Shown: in pieces, positions 21,658 through 32,305 of the stretch
Position numbering within the stretch: the stretch's first letter is position 1
How the letters are laid out: each line of letters begins with the position of its first letter
NCBI GenBank assembly: GCA_001899255.1
Contig: MKVX01000018.1
Coordinates: 1,055,150 to 1,119,149, forward strand
Direction: 5' to 3'
Length of the DNA: 64,000 bases
Source of the DNA: Rhizobiales bacterium 62-47
GTDB taxonomy: Bacteria > Pseudomonadota > Alphaproteobacteria > Rhizobiales > Xanthobacteraceae
Program-made: the position numbers and the translations under genes
The notes under the pieces: model-generated
The model's database searches: none
What the model was told of the DNA's origin: nothing
What the model saw: only the letters and a program-made list of their open reading frames with translations

Positions 21658-23340
21658 TTACCCCTTGCCGCCGACTTCCTTGGCGAAGGTATCGCGCAAG
21701 CCGATGGTGCGGTTGAACACCGGATGCTCCGTTGTCGAATCCGCGTCGCGCGTGAAATAGCCCTGCCGCTCGAACTGCATCACCTCGCCCGGGCTGGATG
21801 CGATGACGGCGGGCTCGACGCGCGCGTCGCGCAACACCTCGAGTGAGTCCGGATTGATATCGGCCGCAAAGTTCGCGGCATCCGGTGCCGGCTTCAGAAA
21901 CAATGGATTGTAGACGCGGATTTCCGCAGGCACCGACGTCGCCGCCGAGAGCCAGTGCATCGTCGCCTTGACCTTGCGGCCGTCGGGCGCATTGCCGCCC
22001 TTCGTCGCAGGATCGTAAGTGCAGCGAAGCTCGATCACCTCACCGGCAGCGTTCTTCACCACCTCGCGGCAGGTGATGAAATAAGCGTAGCGCAGCCGCA
22101 CCTCATTGCCCGGCGACAGGCGGAAGAACTTCTTCGGCGGGTTCTCCATGAAGTCGTCGCATTCGATGTAAAGCTCGCGGCTGAAGGTGATCGGCCGCGT
22201 GCCCGCGGCCGGATCGTCCGGATGATTGATCGCCTCAAGCTGTTCGGTCTGTCCCTCGGGATAATTCTCGATGACGACTTTCAGCGGCCGTAACACCGCC
22301 ATGCGGCGCACCGACGTCTTGTTGAGAATCTCGCGGATGCAGAATTCCAGCATGCCGACATCGACCACGCTGTTGGCCTTGGCGACGCCGATGCGTTTGA
22401 TGAATTCGCGGATCGCCGCCGGCGGCACACCCCGCCGCTTCAGGCCGGCAATCGTCGGCATGCGCGGATCGTCCCAGCCATTGACATGACCACCGCGCAC
22501 CAGCTCGGTCAGCACGCGCTTCGACAGCAACGTGTAGGTGAGATTGAGCCGGGCGAATTCGTACTGGCGCGGCTTGGACGGCACCGGCAGCTTGTCCAGC
22601 AGCCACTCATAAAGCGGCCGATGATCCTCGAATTCGAGCGTGCAGATCGAGTGCGTGATGCCTTCGATGGCGTCGGACTGGCCATGCGCGTAATCGTAGC
22701 TCGGATAGATCGACCACGCCTTGCCGGTGCGCGGGTGCTCGGCGTGAATGATGCGGTACAGCACCGGGTCGCGCAGATTGATGTTGCCGGCGGCCATGTC
22801 GATCTTGGCGCGCAACACGCGCGCGCCATTGGGAAACTCGCCGGCCTTCATGCGGCGGAACAGGTCGAGATTCTCCTCGACGCTGCGGTCGCGGAACGGA
22901 CTGTTCTTGCCGGGCTCGGTCAGCGTGCCGCGCGCGAGGCGGATTTCCTCCTGCGACTGATCGTCGACATAGGCCAGACCCGAGCGGATCAGGCTTTCGG
23001 CCCACTGATACAGCTGCTCGAAATAGTCCGATGCATGGAACAGGTTGTCGCCCCAATCGAAGCCGAGCCAATGCACGTCGCGCTTGATGGCGTCGATATA
23101 TTCCTGCTCTTCCTTGGCGGGATTGGTGTCGTCGAAGCGCAAATGGCAACGGCCGCCGAATTCCTGCGCGATGCCGAAATTGAGCGCGATGGATTTGGCG
23201 TGGCCGATATGCAGGTAGCCGTTCGGTTCCGGCGGGAAACGCGTCACGATCTGCGGGTACTTTTTCGCGTCGAGATCAGCCTGCACGATATCGCGAATGA
23301 AATCGCGCCCTGCGTCTGCCTGCTCCAATTCTACCGTCAT
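21658..23340 (-). CDS. glnS: Glutaminyl-tRNA synthetase
   Basis: A 560-residue class I synthetase charging tRNA-Gln. [18 protein letters not shown] puts the HIGH motif at residues 44–47. [14 protein letters not shown] supplies the KMSKS-like loop, and the C-terminal beta-barrel anticodon-binding part is complete. The start at 23340 (MTVELEQ) was chosen because the conserved domain follows directly; an upstream in-frame Met adds 15 unconserved residues. It is divergent from gltX, with about 200 bp between the two starts. Bacteria with GlnS need not rely on the GatCAB route for Gln-tRNA. Confidence 0.97.
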   Translation of the reverse strand: MTVELEQADAGRDFIRDIVQADLDAKKYPQIVTRFPPEPNGYLHIGHAKSIALNFGIAQEFGGRCHLRFDDTNPAKEEQEYIDAIKRDVHWLGFDWGDNLFHASDYFEQLYQWAESLIRSGLAYVDDQSQEEIRLARGTLTEPGKNSPFRDRSVEENLDLFRRMKAGEFPNGARVLRAKIDMAAGNINLRDPVLYRIIHAEHPRTGKAWSIYPSYDYAHGQSDAIEGITHSICTLEFEDHRPLYEWLLDKLPVPSKPRQYEFARLNLTYTLLSKRVLTELVRGGHVNGWDDPRMPTIAGLKRRGVPPAAIREFIKRIGVAKANSVVDVGMLEFCIREILNKTSVRRMAVLRPLKVVIENYPEGQTEQLEAINHPDDPAAGTRPITFSRELYIECDDFMENPPKKFFRLSPGNEVRLRYAYFITCREVVKNAAGEVIELRCTYDPATKGGNAPDGRKVKATMHWLSAATSVPAEIRVYNPLFLKPAPDAANFAADINPDSLEVLRDARVEPAVIASSPGEVMQFERQGYFTRDADSTTEHPVFNRTIGLRDTFAKEVGGKG

Positions 23341-23544
23341 TCTGATGTCCTGCTGCCGATCCGGCGCACTATCGCTTGAGCACAATCTTGCGGAAAACCG
23401 GTGTCCACGTTTCCGGATCGTGCTCTATCTGCCAAATTCGACGGTCCCAGCCAACCCCACAAGGGAGGCTTTAGTTATGCGCCGTTCCTGCTATACACCG
23501 TTCGCGCTGCCCCGGCCCGCTCCCGTTCCTCTATTCCCGGCATC

Positions 23545-24969
23545 ATGACCAAACCTGTCGTTACGCGTTTCGCTCCCTCGCCCACCGGTTTCCTCCATAT
23601 TGGCGGCGCACGCACCGCGCTGTTCAACTGGCTTTATGCGCGCGGCCACGGCGGCAAGATGCTGCTGCGAATCGAGGACACCGACCGCGAGCGCTCGACC
23701 AAGGCGGCGATCGACGCCATTCTCGACGGCCTGCAGTGGCTGGGCCTCGAATGGGACGGCGACGTCGTTTACCAATACAGCCGCGCCGCGCGCCATCGCG
23801 AGGTGGTCGAGCAGATGCTCGCCGAGGGCAAGGCCTATCGCTGCTACGCCACGCAGGACGAACTGACCGCGATGCGCGAGAAGGCCCGCGCCGAAGGCAA
23901 GACGCGCCTTTACAACGGCCTGTGGCGCGACCGCGATCCATCCGAAACGCCGGACGGTGTCGCGCCGGTCATCCGCCTGCGGGCGCCGCTGACCGGCGAG
24001 ACGGTGATCGAGGATCAGGTGCAAGGTCGGGTCGTCTGGCAGAACGAGAATCTCGACGATCTCGTGCTGCTGCGCTCCGACGGCAATCCGACTTACATGC
24101 TGGCCGTGGTGGTCGACGATCACGACATGGGCGTCACTCACGTCATCCGTGGTGACGATCATTTAACCAACGCGGCACGGCAAAAGCAGATTTACGACGC
24201 GCTCGGCTGGGAGCTTCCCAGCATGTCGCATATCCCGCTGATTCACGGCCCCGACGGCTCCAAACTGTCGAAGCGGCACGGCGCGCTCGGCGTCGATGCC
24301 TATCGCGCGATGGGGTATCTGCCGGAGGCGCTGCGCAATTATCTGGTGCGGCTGGGCTGGAGCCATGGCGACCAGGAGATTTTCTCGACGCAGGAAATGA
24401 TCGAGGCATTCGATCTTCCGGCTATCGGCCGATCGGCAGCCCGCTTCGATTTCGCCAAGCTGGAAAACCTCAACGGCCATTATATCCGCAACAGCGACGA
24501 TCAATCTCTCGTGAATCAATTCGAGAACATGATCCGCTATCTGCCGGAGAAGGCGGAACTCGCGGCCAAGCTCAACGATACCACCCGGGCGCAACTGCTG
24601 CGCGCAATGCCGGGGCTGAAGGAGCGCGCCAAGACGCTGGTCGATCTGGTCGACAGCGCAGCCTTCATTTTTGCCAACCGGCCGCTGGCCATGGAAGCCA
24701 AGGCCGCCGCCCTGCTCACACCGGAGACGCGCGGCCTGATCGCCCAGCTTCGGCTGGCGCTGGCACAGGTCAAGGAGTGGAGCGCCGCAACAACTGAAGC
24801 AGCGATGCGTGCTTTTGCGGAACAAAATAACCTGAAACTGGGCTCCGTCGCCCAGCCGCTCCGCGTCGCGCTGACCGGGAAAACCACCTCGCCCGGGATC
24901 TTCGACGTGCTCGCCGTTCTCGGCCGGGACGAGTGTCTCGCACGGTTGCAGGATCAGTCGCCATCCTGA
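23545..24969 (+). CDS. gltX: Glutamyl-tRNA synthetase
   Basis: A 474-residue class I synthetase. [22 protein letters not shown] holds the HIGH-type motif (residues 18–21), [12 protein letters not shown] is the family signature, and [11 protein letters not shown] is the KMSKS-type loop. The C-terminal anticodon-binding helices are present. The start ATG at 23545 ([11 protein letters not shown]) was chosen; a 48-codon extension is open but unrelated to the family. GltX and the divergent GlnS come from the same ancestral family. A long stem-loop follows the stop codon. Confidence 0.96.
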   Translation: MTKPVVTRFAPSPTGFLHIGGARTALFNWLYARGHGGKMLLRIEDTDRERSTKAAIDAILDGLQWLGLEWDGDVVYQYSRAARHREVVEQMLAEGKAYRCYATQDELTAMREKARAEGKTRLYNGLWRDRDPSETPDGVAPVIRLRAPLTGETVIEDQVQGRVVWQNENLDDLVLLRSDGNPTYMLAVVVDDHDMGVTHVIRGDDHLTNAARQKQIYDALGWELPSMSHIPLIHGPDGSKLSKRHGALGVDAYRAMGYLPEALRNYLVRLGWSHGDQEIFSTQEMIEAFDLPAIGRSAARFDFAKLENLNGHYIRNSDDQSLVNQFENMIRYLPEKAELAAKLNDTTRAQLLRAMPGLKERAKTLVDLVDSAAFIFANRPLAMEAKAAALLTPETRGLIAQLRLALAQVKEWSAATTEAAMRAFAEQNNLKLGSVAQPLRVALTGKTTSPGIFDVLAVLGRDECLARLQDQSPS

Positions 24970-24974
24970 CCTAC

Positions 24975-25027
24975 GAAAGGGGAATAGACGCATCTTGCAG
25001 TGCATACTGCAATGCGATACCCCTTTC
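24975..25027 (+). other. Extended stem-loop between gltX and gltA
   Basis: Nested inverted repeats begin 5 bp after the gltX stop. The outer arm GAAAGGGG (24975–24982) pairs with CCCCTTTC (25020–25027). A middle CGCA (24989–24992) pairs with TGCG (25013–25016). The inner TTGCAGT (24995–25001) pairs with ACTGCAA (25006–25012) around GCAT. No T-run follows beyond the outer arm, so it is not a standard terminator. It ends 95 bp before gltA and could be a gltX 3' structure or part of the gltA leader. Confidence 0.55.
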
Positions 25028-25122
25028 CGCGGCGCTTTCCAGAACGTCCGGCCGGGTACGCGATCTTGCGGTCGCGTCAAGCCATGCCGGGTACTTACAA
25101 CGATCGCATCGGGGATTTCACG

Positions 25123-26427
25123 ATGGACGCAAAAACCAACTCAAAATCGGCCACTCTCACCGTCGGTGGCAAATCGTACGACTTCCCCGTCAAGAGCGGA
25201 TCAGTTGGGCCGGATGTCGTCGATATCAGCAAGCTCTACGCTCAGGCCGGCATGTTCACGTACGATCCCGGCTTCACCTCGACGGGAAGCTGCGAATCAA
25301 AGATCACCTATATCGACGGCGACGCCGGCGTGCTGCTGTATCGCGGCTACCCGATCGAGCAGCTTGCTGAAAAAGGCGACTTCCTCGAGACCTGCTATCT
25401 GCTGCTTTACGGCGAGTTGCCGAACAAGGCGCAAAAGGCTGACTTCGACCAGCGCGTCACTCGCCACACCATGGTGCACGAGCAGATGGCGCGGTTCTTC
25501 CAGGCCTTCCGTCGCGACGCTCACCCGATGGCAGTGATGGTAGCCTCGGTCGGTGCCCTGGCCGCGTTCTATCACGACTCTACCGACATCAACGACCCGC
25601 AGCAGCGCATGATCGCCTCGATGCGGATGATCGCCAAGGTGCCGACACTGGCGGCGATGGCCTACAAGTATTCGGTCGGCCAGCCGTTCGTTTATCCGCA
25701 GAACAATCTCGACTACGCGTCGAACTTCCTGCGCATGTGCTTCGCGGTGCCGTGCGAGGAATACAAGATCAACCCGGTGCTGGCTGACGCGCTGGACAAG
25801 ATCTTCATCCTCCACGCCGACCACGAACAGAACGCTTCGACATCGACGGTGCGCATCGCCGGTTCGTCCGGCGCCAACCCGTTCGCCTGCATCGCGGCCG
25901 GCATCGCCTGCCTGTGGGGCCCGGCGCATGGCGGCGCCAACGAAGCAGCGCTGCAGATGCTCGCCGATATCGGTTCGGTCGAGAAGATTCCGGAATTCAT
26001 CGCCAAGGTGAAGGACAAGAATTCGTCGGTGCGCCTGATGGGCTTCGGCCATCGCGTCTACAAGAACTACGATCCGCGCGCCAAGATCATGCAGAAGATG
26101 TGTCACGCCGTGCTCAAGGAGACCGGGCACGCCAACGATCCGCTGCTGCCGATCGCACTGGAACTCGAGCGCATCGCGCTGAGCGACCAGTACTTCATCG
26201 AACGCAAGCTCTACCCCAATGTCGACTTCTATTCGGGCATCACGCTGAAGGCGATGGGCTTCCCCACCTCGATGTTCACCGTGCTGTTCGCCGTCGCCCG
26301 CACAGTCGGCTGGATCAGCCAGTGGAGCGAGATGATCGAGGATCCGGCACAGAAGATCGGCCGCCCGCGCCAGCTCTACACCGGTGCGACCAAGCGCGAT
26401 TATGTTGACCTGGGCAAGCGCAAGTAA
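25123..26427 (+). CDS. gltA: Citrate synthase (type II)
   Basis: A 434-residue TCA-cycle enzyme condensing oxaloacetate with acetyl-CoA. [17 protein letters not shown] and MGFGHRVYK carry the two active-site histidines, and the catalytic aspartate is in NVDFYSG. The N-terminal beta-strand domain ([29 protein letters not shown]) marks the Gram-negative hexameric, NADH-regulated type. The start at 25123 ([10 protein letters not shown]) was chosen; the frame is open to a GTG at 25000 but passes through the upstream stem-loop. A strong intrinsic terminator follows. Confidence 0.97.
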   Translation: MDAKTNSKSATLTVGGKSYDFPVKSGSVGPDVVDISKLYAQAGMFTYDPGFTSTGSCESKITYIDGDAGVLLYRGYPIEQLAEKGDFLETCYLLLYGELPNKAQKADFDQRVTRHTMVHEQMARFFQAFRRDAHPMAVMVASVGALAAFYHDSTDINDPQQRMIASMRMIAKVPTLAAMAYKYSVGQPFVYPQNNLDYASNFLRMCFAVPCEEYKINPVLADALDKIFILHADHEQNASTSTVRIAGSSGANPFACIAAGIACLWGPAHGGANEAALQMLADIGSVEKIPEFIAKVKDKNSSVRLMGFGHRVYKNYDPRAKIMQKMCHAVLKETGHANDPLLPIALELERIALSDQYFIERKLYPNVDFYSGITLKAMGFPTSMFTVLFAVARTVGWISQWSEMIEDPAQKIGRPRQLYTGATKRDYVDLGKRK

Positions 26428-26454
26428 GCGCCCCCGTTCAATACCTTGAACATT

Positions 26455-26493
26455 CGGGCCCGATCCAACAACTGGATCGGGCCCGTTGCTTTT
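26455..26493 (+). terminator. Intrinsic terminator of gltA
   Basis: A perfect 13-bp stem, CGGGCCCGATCCA (26455–26467) with TGGATCGGGCCCG (26473–26485), has a 5-base loop ACAAC. It is followed by TTGCTTTT. It stands 27 bp after the gltA stop and isolates gltA from the amidohydrolase gene. Confidence 0.92.
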
Positions 26494-26540
26494 AAGCAGG
26501 ACTTGCGGCGCTACACCTGAAGACATTCGTTGGAGGTGTC

Positions 26541-27746
26541 ATGACCACGACCATGGACACGCTGTTCAGCAATGCCCGCCTTCCCGACGGAACGCCGGCC
26601 ACGATTGCAGTCGCCCAAGGCAAGGTAGCTCACATCGGGCCAGACGCAGGGCAAAACGCGATGGCGGCAAGCACCGTCGATCTCGGTGGGCAGCTGGTCT
26701 TGCCCGGATTTGTCGAAGGTCACATCCATCTCGACACCAGCTTTTATGGTGACGTGTGGCGACCGCACCGGCCCTACACAGCCGGCTTCGACGTGCGCGA
26801 GCGTGTCGAATTCCAGCGTCAGAACATGGCGGCCGCCGCACCGATGGAACAGCGCGCGCGAAACCAGCTCGAACTGTGCATCACCAACGGCACGACGCAG
26901 ATGCGCAGCCATGTCATGGTCGATGCCAGCGTCGGCCTCAAGTCGCTGCAGACCATCGCCGCGGTACGCGAAAAGTACAAACACCTGATCGATATTCAGC
27001 TCGTCGCCTTCCCGCAGAGCGGCATCCTCACCTGCCCGGGCACAGCCGAACTACTCGATGCGGCGTTCGATCATGGCGCCGACGTGATCGGCGGTCTCGA
27101 CCCCGCGTCGCTCGACCGCGACGTCAAAGGGCACCTCGATGTCGTATTCGGCATTGCCGAGAAACGCGGCGTCGGCGTCGATATCCATCTGCACGAACCG
27201 GACATGATGGGCGTGTTCTCGATCGAGGAAATCGCCGCGCGTACGCGCGCACTCGGCATGCAGGGCAAGGTCGCGATCAGCCACGCGTACGGACTCGGCG
27301 ATGTACCGCACGATACCGTGCAGCATACCGCCGATCTTCTCGCTAAAGCCGGCGTCGCCATCATGACCAACGCTCCCGGCGCCCGCGCCTTCCCGCCGGT
27401 GCTGACGCTGCGCAACACCGGCGTCACCGTGTTCAGTGGCAGCGACAACATTCGCGATAGCTGGTGGCCTTATGGCGACGGCGACATGCTCGGCCGCGCC
27501 ATGATGCTGGGCTATCGCTCCGGTTTCCTCACCGATGAACATCTCGGCGTCGCCTTCGACATCGTGACGGCGGCCGGCGCCAAAGCACTCGGCATTGCGA
27601 ATTATGGTCTCACGGTCGGCGCGCCGGCGGATTTCGTCACCCTACACGCCGCGCACGTGCCGGAAGCGGTGGTGGGAGTTCCGAAGCCGCGCTCGGTCTA
27701 CAAGGCCGGCAAATGCATCGCCCGCGACGGCGCGCTGCTCAGCTGA
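26541..27746 (+). CDS. Amidohydrolase-superfamily protein, cytosine-deaminase-like (CodA family)
   Basis: A 401-residue metal-dependent hydrolase. The metal-binding HIH is at residues 61–63 (GHIHLDTSF). Further ligands are expected in DIHLHEPD and ISHAYGLG, and the late aspartate lies in the diagnostic SGSDNIRDSWWPYGDGDML stretch, which is typical of cytosine/isocytosine deaminase relatives. It probably deaminates a pyrimidine or related ring compound. No CodB-type permease or pyrimidine gene lies beside it, so the substrate is open. It follows the gltA terminator and its own GGAGG-type site (TTGGAGGTGTC before the ATG). Converges on lpxB with 18 bp between stops. Confidence 0.82.
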   Translation: MTTTMDTLFSNARLPDGTPATIAVAQGKVAHIGPDAGQNAMAASTVDLGGQLVLPGFVEGHIHLDTSFYGDVWRPHRPYTAGFDVRERVEFQRQNMAAAAPMEQRARNQLELCITNGTTQMRSHVMVDASVGLKSLQTIAAVREKYKHLIDIQLVAFPQSGILTCPGTAELLDAAFDHGADVIGGLDPASLDRDVKGHLDVVFGIAEKRGVGVDIHLHEPDMMGVFSIEEIAARTRALGMQGKVAISHAYGLGDVPHDTVQHTADLLAKAGVAIMTNAPGARAFPPVLTLRNTGVTVFSGSDNIRDSWWPYGDGDMLGRAMMLGYRSGFLTDEHLGVAFDIVTAAGAKALGIANYGLTVGAPADFVTLHAAHVPEAVVGVPKPRSVYKAGKCIARDGALLS

Positions 27747-27764
27747 CGCAAATCGCGCGCCGTA

Positions 27765-28940
27765 TCACCGTCGCATCATATCGAGCACAACATCGGCGGC
27801 ACGCTCGCTCGGCGTACGCTCGCCGGTGGACATGATCGAGTCGAGGCGCGCGAATGCCGCCGCCTGCCGCTCTCGCAGCGGCGTGTCGGCAAGCACCTCC
27901 CGCAGCGCCGGCATCAGCTTCTCGGCAGTGCAGTCCTCCTGAATGAATTCCGGGATGACATTCTCGCCGATCACCAGATTGGCGAGGATCACCGAGCTGG
28001 AGCGAATGGCACGGCGCGCAATCCACGCCTCGACCGCACCAGCCTTGTAGGCCGTCACCATCGGCACCTGCGCCAACGCCAGCTCCAGCGTCACCGTGCC
28101 GGATTTGGCGAACGCCGCGCGTGCCTGGCGGAACGCCGCGCGCTTCGCTTCCTCGCCAACAACGACGCGCGGCTGCACCGGCCAGTCCTGCAGCATCGCA
28201 ACGATCATCTCCTGCAGATGCGGCATGGTCGGCAGCACCGCTTCGAAAGCAACGTTCTGCTGTCGCAACAAATCGAGCGTCGCGCCGAACACCGCCATGT
28301 GATGCCGAATCTCGCTGCGACGACTCCCCGGCAGCACTAATAACAATGGAGGCTCGGCGTCGCGGCGCTGCTGCTCCGACTCGTCGGGCCGCAGATTGGC
28401 GATCTGCTCGGTCAGCGGGTGTCCGACATAGGTGCAAGGCGGACCGCCGAGTTGCTGGAGCGATTCCGGCTCGAACGGCAAAATCGCCAGCACGTGATCG
28501 ACATAAGGCCGCATCGCACGGGCACGTCCCGGCCGCCATGCCCACACCGTCGGCGCAACGTAATCGACAATGCGGATATCAGGATTGCGCGCGCGTACGC
28601 GCTTGGCGACGCGATGGGTGAAATCCGGGCTGTCGACAATCACCAGCACATCGGGTGCCGCCTCAAGCACTGCATCCGCCGTCTCGCGAATGCGCCGCAA
28701 GATCATCGGCAGCTGCTTAAGGACGGCGGAAAATCCCATGATCGACAATTCTTCGATGGGAAATAGCGAGGCAATGCCTTCGCCGATCATGGCGCGGCCG
28801 CCGATACCTTCGAACTGAACGCTACCGCCGAGCCGCTGCCGCAGTTCGCGCATCAATGCGGCGCCGAGCCGATCGCCGGATTCCTCCGTCGCGACGAGGA
28901 AAATCTTTCGTATGTTCGAAGACGTCGCCGCGCCGGCCAT
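27765..28940 (-). CDS. lpxB: Lipid-A-disaccharide synthase
   Basis: A 391-residue GT-B-like glycosyltransferase of the inner-membrane face. It joins lipid X to UDP-diacylglucosamine to make the disaccharide core of lipid A. KIFLVATEESGDRLGAALMREL opens the protein. VIVDSPDFTHRVAKRVR, YVAPTVWAWRPGRA and LPFEPE are the family signatures, with VLPGSRRSEIRHH in the C-terminal domain. ATG 28940 shares one base with the lpxI stop; a GTG one codon earlier is also possible. Either implies translational coupling with lpxI. Last gene of the envelope run. Confidence 0.96.
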   Translation of the reverse strand: MAGAATSSNIRKIFLVATEESGDRLGAALMRELRQRLGGSVQFEGIGGRAMIGEGIASLFPIEELSIMGFSAVLKQLPMILRRIRETADAVLEAAPDVLVIVDSPDFTHRVAKRVRARNPDIRIVDYVAPTVWAWRPGRARAMRPYVDHVLAILPFEPESLQQLGGPPCTYVGHPLTEQIANLRPDESEQQRRDAEPPLLLVLPGSRRSEIRHHMAVFGATLDLLRQQNVAFEAVLPTMPHLQEMIVAMLQDWPVQPRVVVGEEAKRAAFRQARAAFAKSGTVTLELALAQVPMVTAYKAGAVEAWIARRAIRSSSVILANLVIGENVIPEFIQEDCTAEKLMPALREVLADTPLRERQAAAFARLDSIMSTGERTPSERAADVVLDMMRR

Positions 28941-29797
28941 CACAGCGGCAACCCGGTAACGAAAACGCCGGCCCGATCCGCTGCGTCGATCATCGCCTGC
29001 GCATCGGCGGCGATGGTGTGTCCAGCAATCGTTGCGATGCCGCCGAGCTTGGCCGCCACGATGCCTTCGACCGTTCGCACGCCGGTCGTCGGCAGATCGA
29101 AGCGCAGATCCTGATTGCTCTTCGGCGCCTTGATCAATACGCCACGGCCTTCACGCGAACGAAGACGGCCTTCGCCGCGCAACCGCGCAACACGTGCCAG
29201 CAACGCATCGGTGCCTTCGATGTCTTCGACGGCGACGACATGACCGTCAATCACCACCACGCCCTGCCCGATATCAAATGGGCTGAGCGCGCGCAGCAAC
29301 TCGCGCCCCTTTGCAATATCGGCAAGTGCGGCGGCATCGGGTGCGGAGCGGGTCAGGCAGCCCACCGGCATCAGCAACTCCGGCGCCAGCTCCTTGATAC
29401 CGACCAGCCGAAAACCTTCACGCTCAAGCACGCCACCGATGCTCGACAGCAGATGATCGTCACCGCCGCGAAACGCCGCGAGCACGTTGTGCAGCACGCG
29501 CAGCGTTCCCCAGTCGAGCCGAATCTCGGACAGCGACGGACGCACCAGTGTGCCGATGAATGTCAGGTCGCGGCATCGCTCGGCGCGCGCCAGACGCGCC
29601 AGCCTACCGAGTTGGCCAAGCGCAATCCAGTGGTGACGAAAGCGCGCGACCTGCACCGGGTCGCAAAAGCCCTTCAATGCAAACAGCACCGGGGTAACGC
29701 CACGCGCGGCCAAACTGTCCGCCACGGCAAACGGCAGCGCCCCGCCTCCCGCGACCAATCCGACCGGCGATGACATCTGCAACGTCTGGCTCGTCAT
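28940..29797 (-). CDS. lpxI: UDP-2,3-diacylglucosamine diphosphatase LpxI
   Basis: A 285-residue enzyme of the DUF1009/LpxI family that hydrolyses UDP-diacylglucosamine to lipid X. LVAGGGALPFAVADSLAARG opens the N-terminal domain, and the C-terminal domain has SREGRGVLIKAPKSNQD and LRFDLPTTGVRTVEG. Alphaproteobacteria use LpxI where E. coli uses the unrelated LpxH. It lies between lpxA (19 bp) and lpxB (1-bp overlap), which confirms the role. The frame is open upstream into lpxA, and Met 29797 is the first start outside it. Confidence 0.94.
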   Translation of the reverse strand: MTSQTLQMSSPVGLVAGGGALPFAVADSLAARGVTPVLFALKGFCDPVQVARFRHHWIALGQLGRLARLARAERCRDLTFIGTLVRPSLSEIRLDWGTLRVLHNVLAAFRGGDDHLLSSIGGVLEREGFRLVGIKELAPELLMPVGCLTRSAPDAAALADIAKGRELLRALSPFDIGQGVVVIDGHVVAVEDIEGTDALLARVARLRGEGRLRSREGRGVLIKAPKSNQDLRFDLPTTGVRTVEGIVAAKLGGIATIAGHTIAADAQAMIDAADRAGVFVTGLPL

Positions 29798-29816
29798 GGG
29801 GCTGCAAGACCTGTCG

Positions 29817-30620
29817 TCACGATTTGTCGCTGTGATCTCCCGGCAGACACAGCGCACGATGACTGCCGCTGCCAATGAAAGTCAGGATTTCAGCGATGGC
29901 CGGATCGTCAGCGGCCAGTGGCTGCACCGCTGCCAGCCTCTCGGCAAACACGCCGGGGCCATGAAACAGCTTCTGATAAAAGGCCCGCACCGCCGCAAGC
30001 CGTTCGCGCGTAAATTTGCGGCGGCGCATGCCGATGACGTTGAGACCTTCGAGGCGCGCATACTGGCCATTGACCAGACCATAGGGAATGATGTCACCGC
30101 GCACGCCGCAGACGCCACCAATCATCACCTGCGGTCCCACGCGCGTGAATTGATGGACGGCGGACAAACCGCCGATGAAAACAAAATCGCCAATCTCGCA
30201 ATGACCGCCGAGCGTCGCGGAGGTCGCGAAGATCGTATCGTTGCCGACCTGGCAATCATGACCGACATGCGCATTGTTCATGAAATAGCCGCGCGCGCCG
30301 ACGCGCGTGACGCCGCCGCCGCCGACGGTGCCGACATTCATGGTGACGCCTTCACGGATGCGGCACGCCTCGCCAATCTCAAGCCGCGTCGGCTCGCCAC
30401 GATAGGCCAGCGACTGCGGCGCAGTCCCAAGTGAGGTAAAGGGCGACACTTCGCAGCGCGGCCCCAGCGACGTGTGACCGGTAATGTTCACATGCGCGTC
30501 GATGCGGCACTCTTCGCCGATGACGACATTACGGCCGATGACACAGTAAGGCCCAATCGATGATCCCTCGCCGATCACCGCACCGTCCTCAATCCGCGCG
30601 GTGGGATCGATCTTGCTCAT
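29817..30620 (-). CDS. lpxA: UDP-N-acetylglucosamine acyltransferase
   Basis: A 267-residue left-handed beta-helix trimer catalysing the first step of lipid A synthesis. Hexapeptide repeats (I-G-x-x-x-x type) run from about residue 5 to 185, e.g. IGPYCVIGRNVVIGEE and IGDFVFIGGLSAVHQFTRVG, which includes the catalytic His region. A helical C-terminal domain follows (GLNVIGMRRRKFTRERL). Co-directional with fabZ (16 bp upstream) and lpxI (19 bp downstream). Confidence 0.97.
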   Translation of the reverse strand: MSKIDPTARIEDGAVIGEGSSIGPYCVIGRNVVIGEECRIDAHVNITGHTSLGPRCEVSPFTSLGTAPQSLAYRGEPTRLEIGEACRIREGVTMNVGTVGGGGVTRVGARGYFMNNAHVGHDCQVGNDTIFATSATLGGHCEIGDFVFIGGLSAVHQFTRVGPQVMIGGVCGVRGDIIPYGLVNGQYARLEGLNVIGMRRRKFTRERLAAVRAFYQKLFHGPGVFAERLAAVQPLAADDPAIAEILTFIGSGSHRALCLPGDHSDKS

Positions 30621-30636
30621 CCTGGGCTCACTTCAC

Positions 30637-31092
30637 TCAATCGGTCAGCATGGCGCCGACGTCGGCTTCGGCAACAACGACGCCATTGACCTTGGCATCG
30701 CTGTGAAACCACCACATCGTCTTGCGACGGCCAATGCTGCGCATGTGATATTCAATCGTATCGCCCGGCATCACCGGCTTGCGAAACTTGCACTTGTCGA
30801 TGGTGAGAAAATAAACCGCCGGCGGCTGCACGCCCTCGCCCGCGGACAGGATACCGATCACGCCTGCCGTTTGCGCCATGCCTTCGATGACAAGCACGCC
30901 CGGAAACACCGGACGCTCCGGAAAGTGCCCCTGAAACACCGGCTCGTTCATCGTCACGTTCTTGATGCCGATGCCGCTGAAGTCTTCACGGATGTTGATG
31001 ACCTTGTCGATCAACAGGAACGGATAACGGTGCGGCAACGTCTTGAGGATGGTGTTGATATCCACGGTCGCGATGCGGATCGGCGATTCCAT
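30637..31092 (-). CDS. fabZ: 3-hydroxyacyl-[ACP] dehydratase FabZ
   Basis: A 151-residue hot-dog-fold dehydratase of fatty acid elongation. [13 protein letters not shown] and [20 protein letters not shown] are the signatures; the second contains the catalytic His and Glu. Placed between lpxD and lpxA, it competes with them for 3-hydroxyacyl-ACP, so this arrangement balances phospholipid and lipid A supply. Its ATG shares one base with the lpxD stop, implying translational coupling. Confidence 0.97.
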   Translation of the reverse strand: MESPIRIATVDINTILKTLPHRYPFLLIDKVINIREDFSGIGIKNVTMNEPVFQGHFPERPVFPGVLVIEGMAQTAGVIGILSAGEGVQPPAVYFLTIDKCKFRKPVMPGDTIEYHMRSIGRRKTMWWFHSDAKVNGVVVAEADVGAMLTD

Positions 31093-32186
31093 CAGTCGTG
31101 TTCCCCAGCCTTGGAATTCTTGTCGACGCCCTGCGCCTTGACCTTCTGCGTCGTACTTTCCTGCGTCAAACGCTCCACCGCAAGAATTTCACGGAACCAT
31201 TGCTTGGTCGGCTTTGCGAAGTACCCGCCCCACCGCTCGCCGGCGGGAACGCTGTCCTTGACGCCGCTCATTGCCGTGATCTGCGCACCGTTGCCGATGT
31301 GAATATGATTATTGACGCCGACCTTGGCGCCCATCGCCACGTTGTCGCCAATCGTCAGGCTGCCGGCAAGGCCGCACTGTGCGGCGATCAGCGAATGCCG
31401 CCCGATCGTCACGTTATGTCCGACCTGTACCTGATTGTCGATTTTGGTGCCCTCGCCGATCACCGTATCGCGCAAGCTGCCGCGATCGATCGTCGTGCCA
31501 GCGCCGATCTCGACATGATTCTGGATCAGCACCCGGCCAGTCTGCGGCACCTTGAGGTGGCCGTTCGCGCCGAATACGAAGCCATAGCCGTCCTGGCCGA
31601 TATGGCAGCCGGGATGGATCAGGACGTTGTTGCCGATCAGAGCATAGTGAATCGTGGATCCCGCACCGACGTTACAGTCGCGACCGATCTTCACGCTGGG
31701 GCCGATCACCGCACCGGCACCGATCACCGTGCCGCTACCGATCTCGACATCCGGACCGATCACCGCCAGCGGGTCGACGATGACGTCATCCTCGAGACGT
31801 GCCGCCGGATCGATGATCGCAGATGGCGCGATACCGGCATTGCCGCAGGAAGATCCCGGCCGCAGCGCATCGGCGTGAAGCTCCCGCGCCAGATCGACAA
31901 AGGCCCGAAATGGATTGGCGACCCGCAAAACCGCAACGTGAGACGGTACGCTGGCTGCAAAGCGCTCGCTGACGAGGCAGGCGCCCGCATAGGTTTGCGC
32001 GAGCTGGCCGGCATATTTGACGTTATCGAAGAAGGTCAGATGCATCGGGCCGGCCTCATCGAGCGCGGCCAACCCAGTGATGACCTGCTGTCCGCGCGAG
32101 GCGTCGGCCAGATGCGCCTTCGTCCGCGCGGCGATATCAGCCAACGTCGACGAAGGCGGTTGTTTGTAAAACGACGGCTGCGACAT
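31092..32186 (-). CDS. lpxD: UDP-3-O-(3-hydroxyacyl)glucosamine N-acyltransferase
   Basis: A 364-residue acyltransferase, third step of lipid A synthesis. An N-terminal uridine-binding domain (residues about 1–110) precedes a long hexapeptide-repeat beta-helix (about 115–320) with the catalytic-His stretch [16 protein letters not shown]. The C-terminal extension (about 340–364) is charged and somewhat longer than in E. coli. It begins 119 bp after bamA and overlaps fabZ by one base. Confidence 0.97.
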   Translation of the reverse strand: MSQPSFYKQPPSSTLADIAARTKAHLADASRGQQVITGLAALDEAGPMHLTFFDNVKYAGQLAQTYAGACLVSERFAASVPSHVAVLRVANPFRAFVDLARELHADALRPGSSCGNAGIAPSAIIDPAARLEDDVIVDPLAVIGPDVEIGSGTVIGAGAVIGPSVKIGRDCNVGAGSTIHYALIGNNVLIHPGCHIGQDGYGFVFGANGHLKVPQTGRVLIQNHVEIGAGTTIDRGSLRDTVIGEGTKIDNQVQVGHNVTIGRHSLIAAQCGLAGSLTIGDNVAMGAKVGVNNHIHIGNGAQITAMSGVKDSVPAGERWGGYFAKPTKQWFREILAVERLTQESTTQKVKAQGVDKNSKAGEHD

Positions 32187-32305
32187 ACCACCCGCTACGA
32201 TTCGGCTGGCGGACTATTGGTCCGATTCCAGTGGAGCTCGGATTTGGCGTTCGCTTCCCGCATCTGCGGCCAAGTGACTGCGAACGTTGAATCCACTCCC
32301 CTAGC

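Noticed and set aside
23401-23544. N-terminal 48-residue extension of GltX
   Set aside because: The extension has no family similarity and lies in the divergent promoter region; [11 protein letters not shown] is the standard GltX start.
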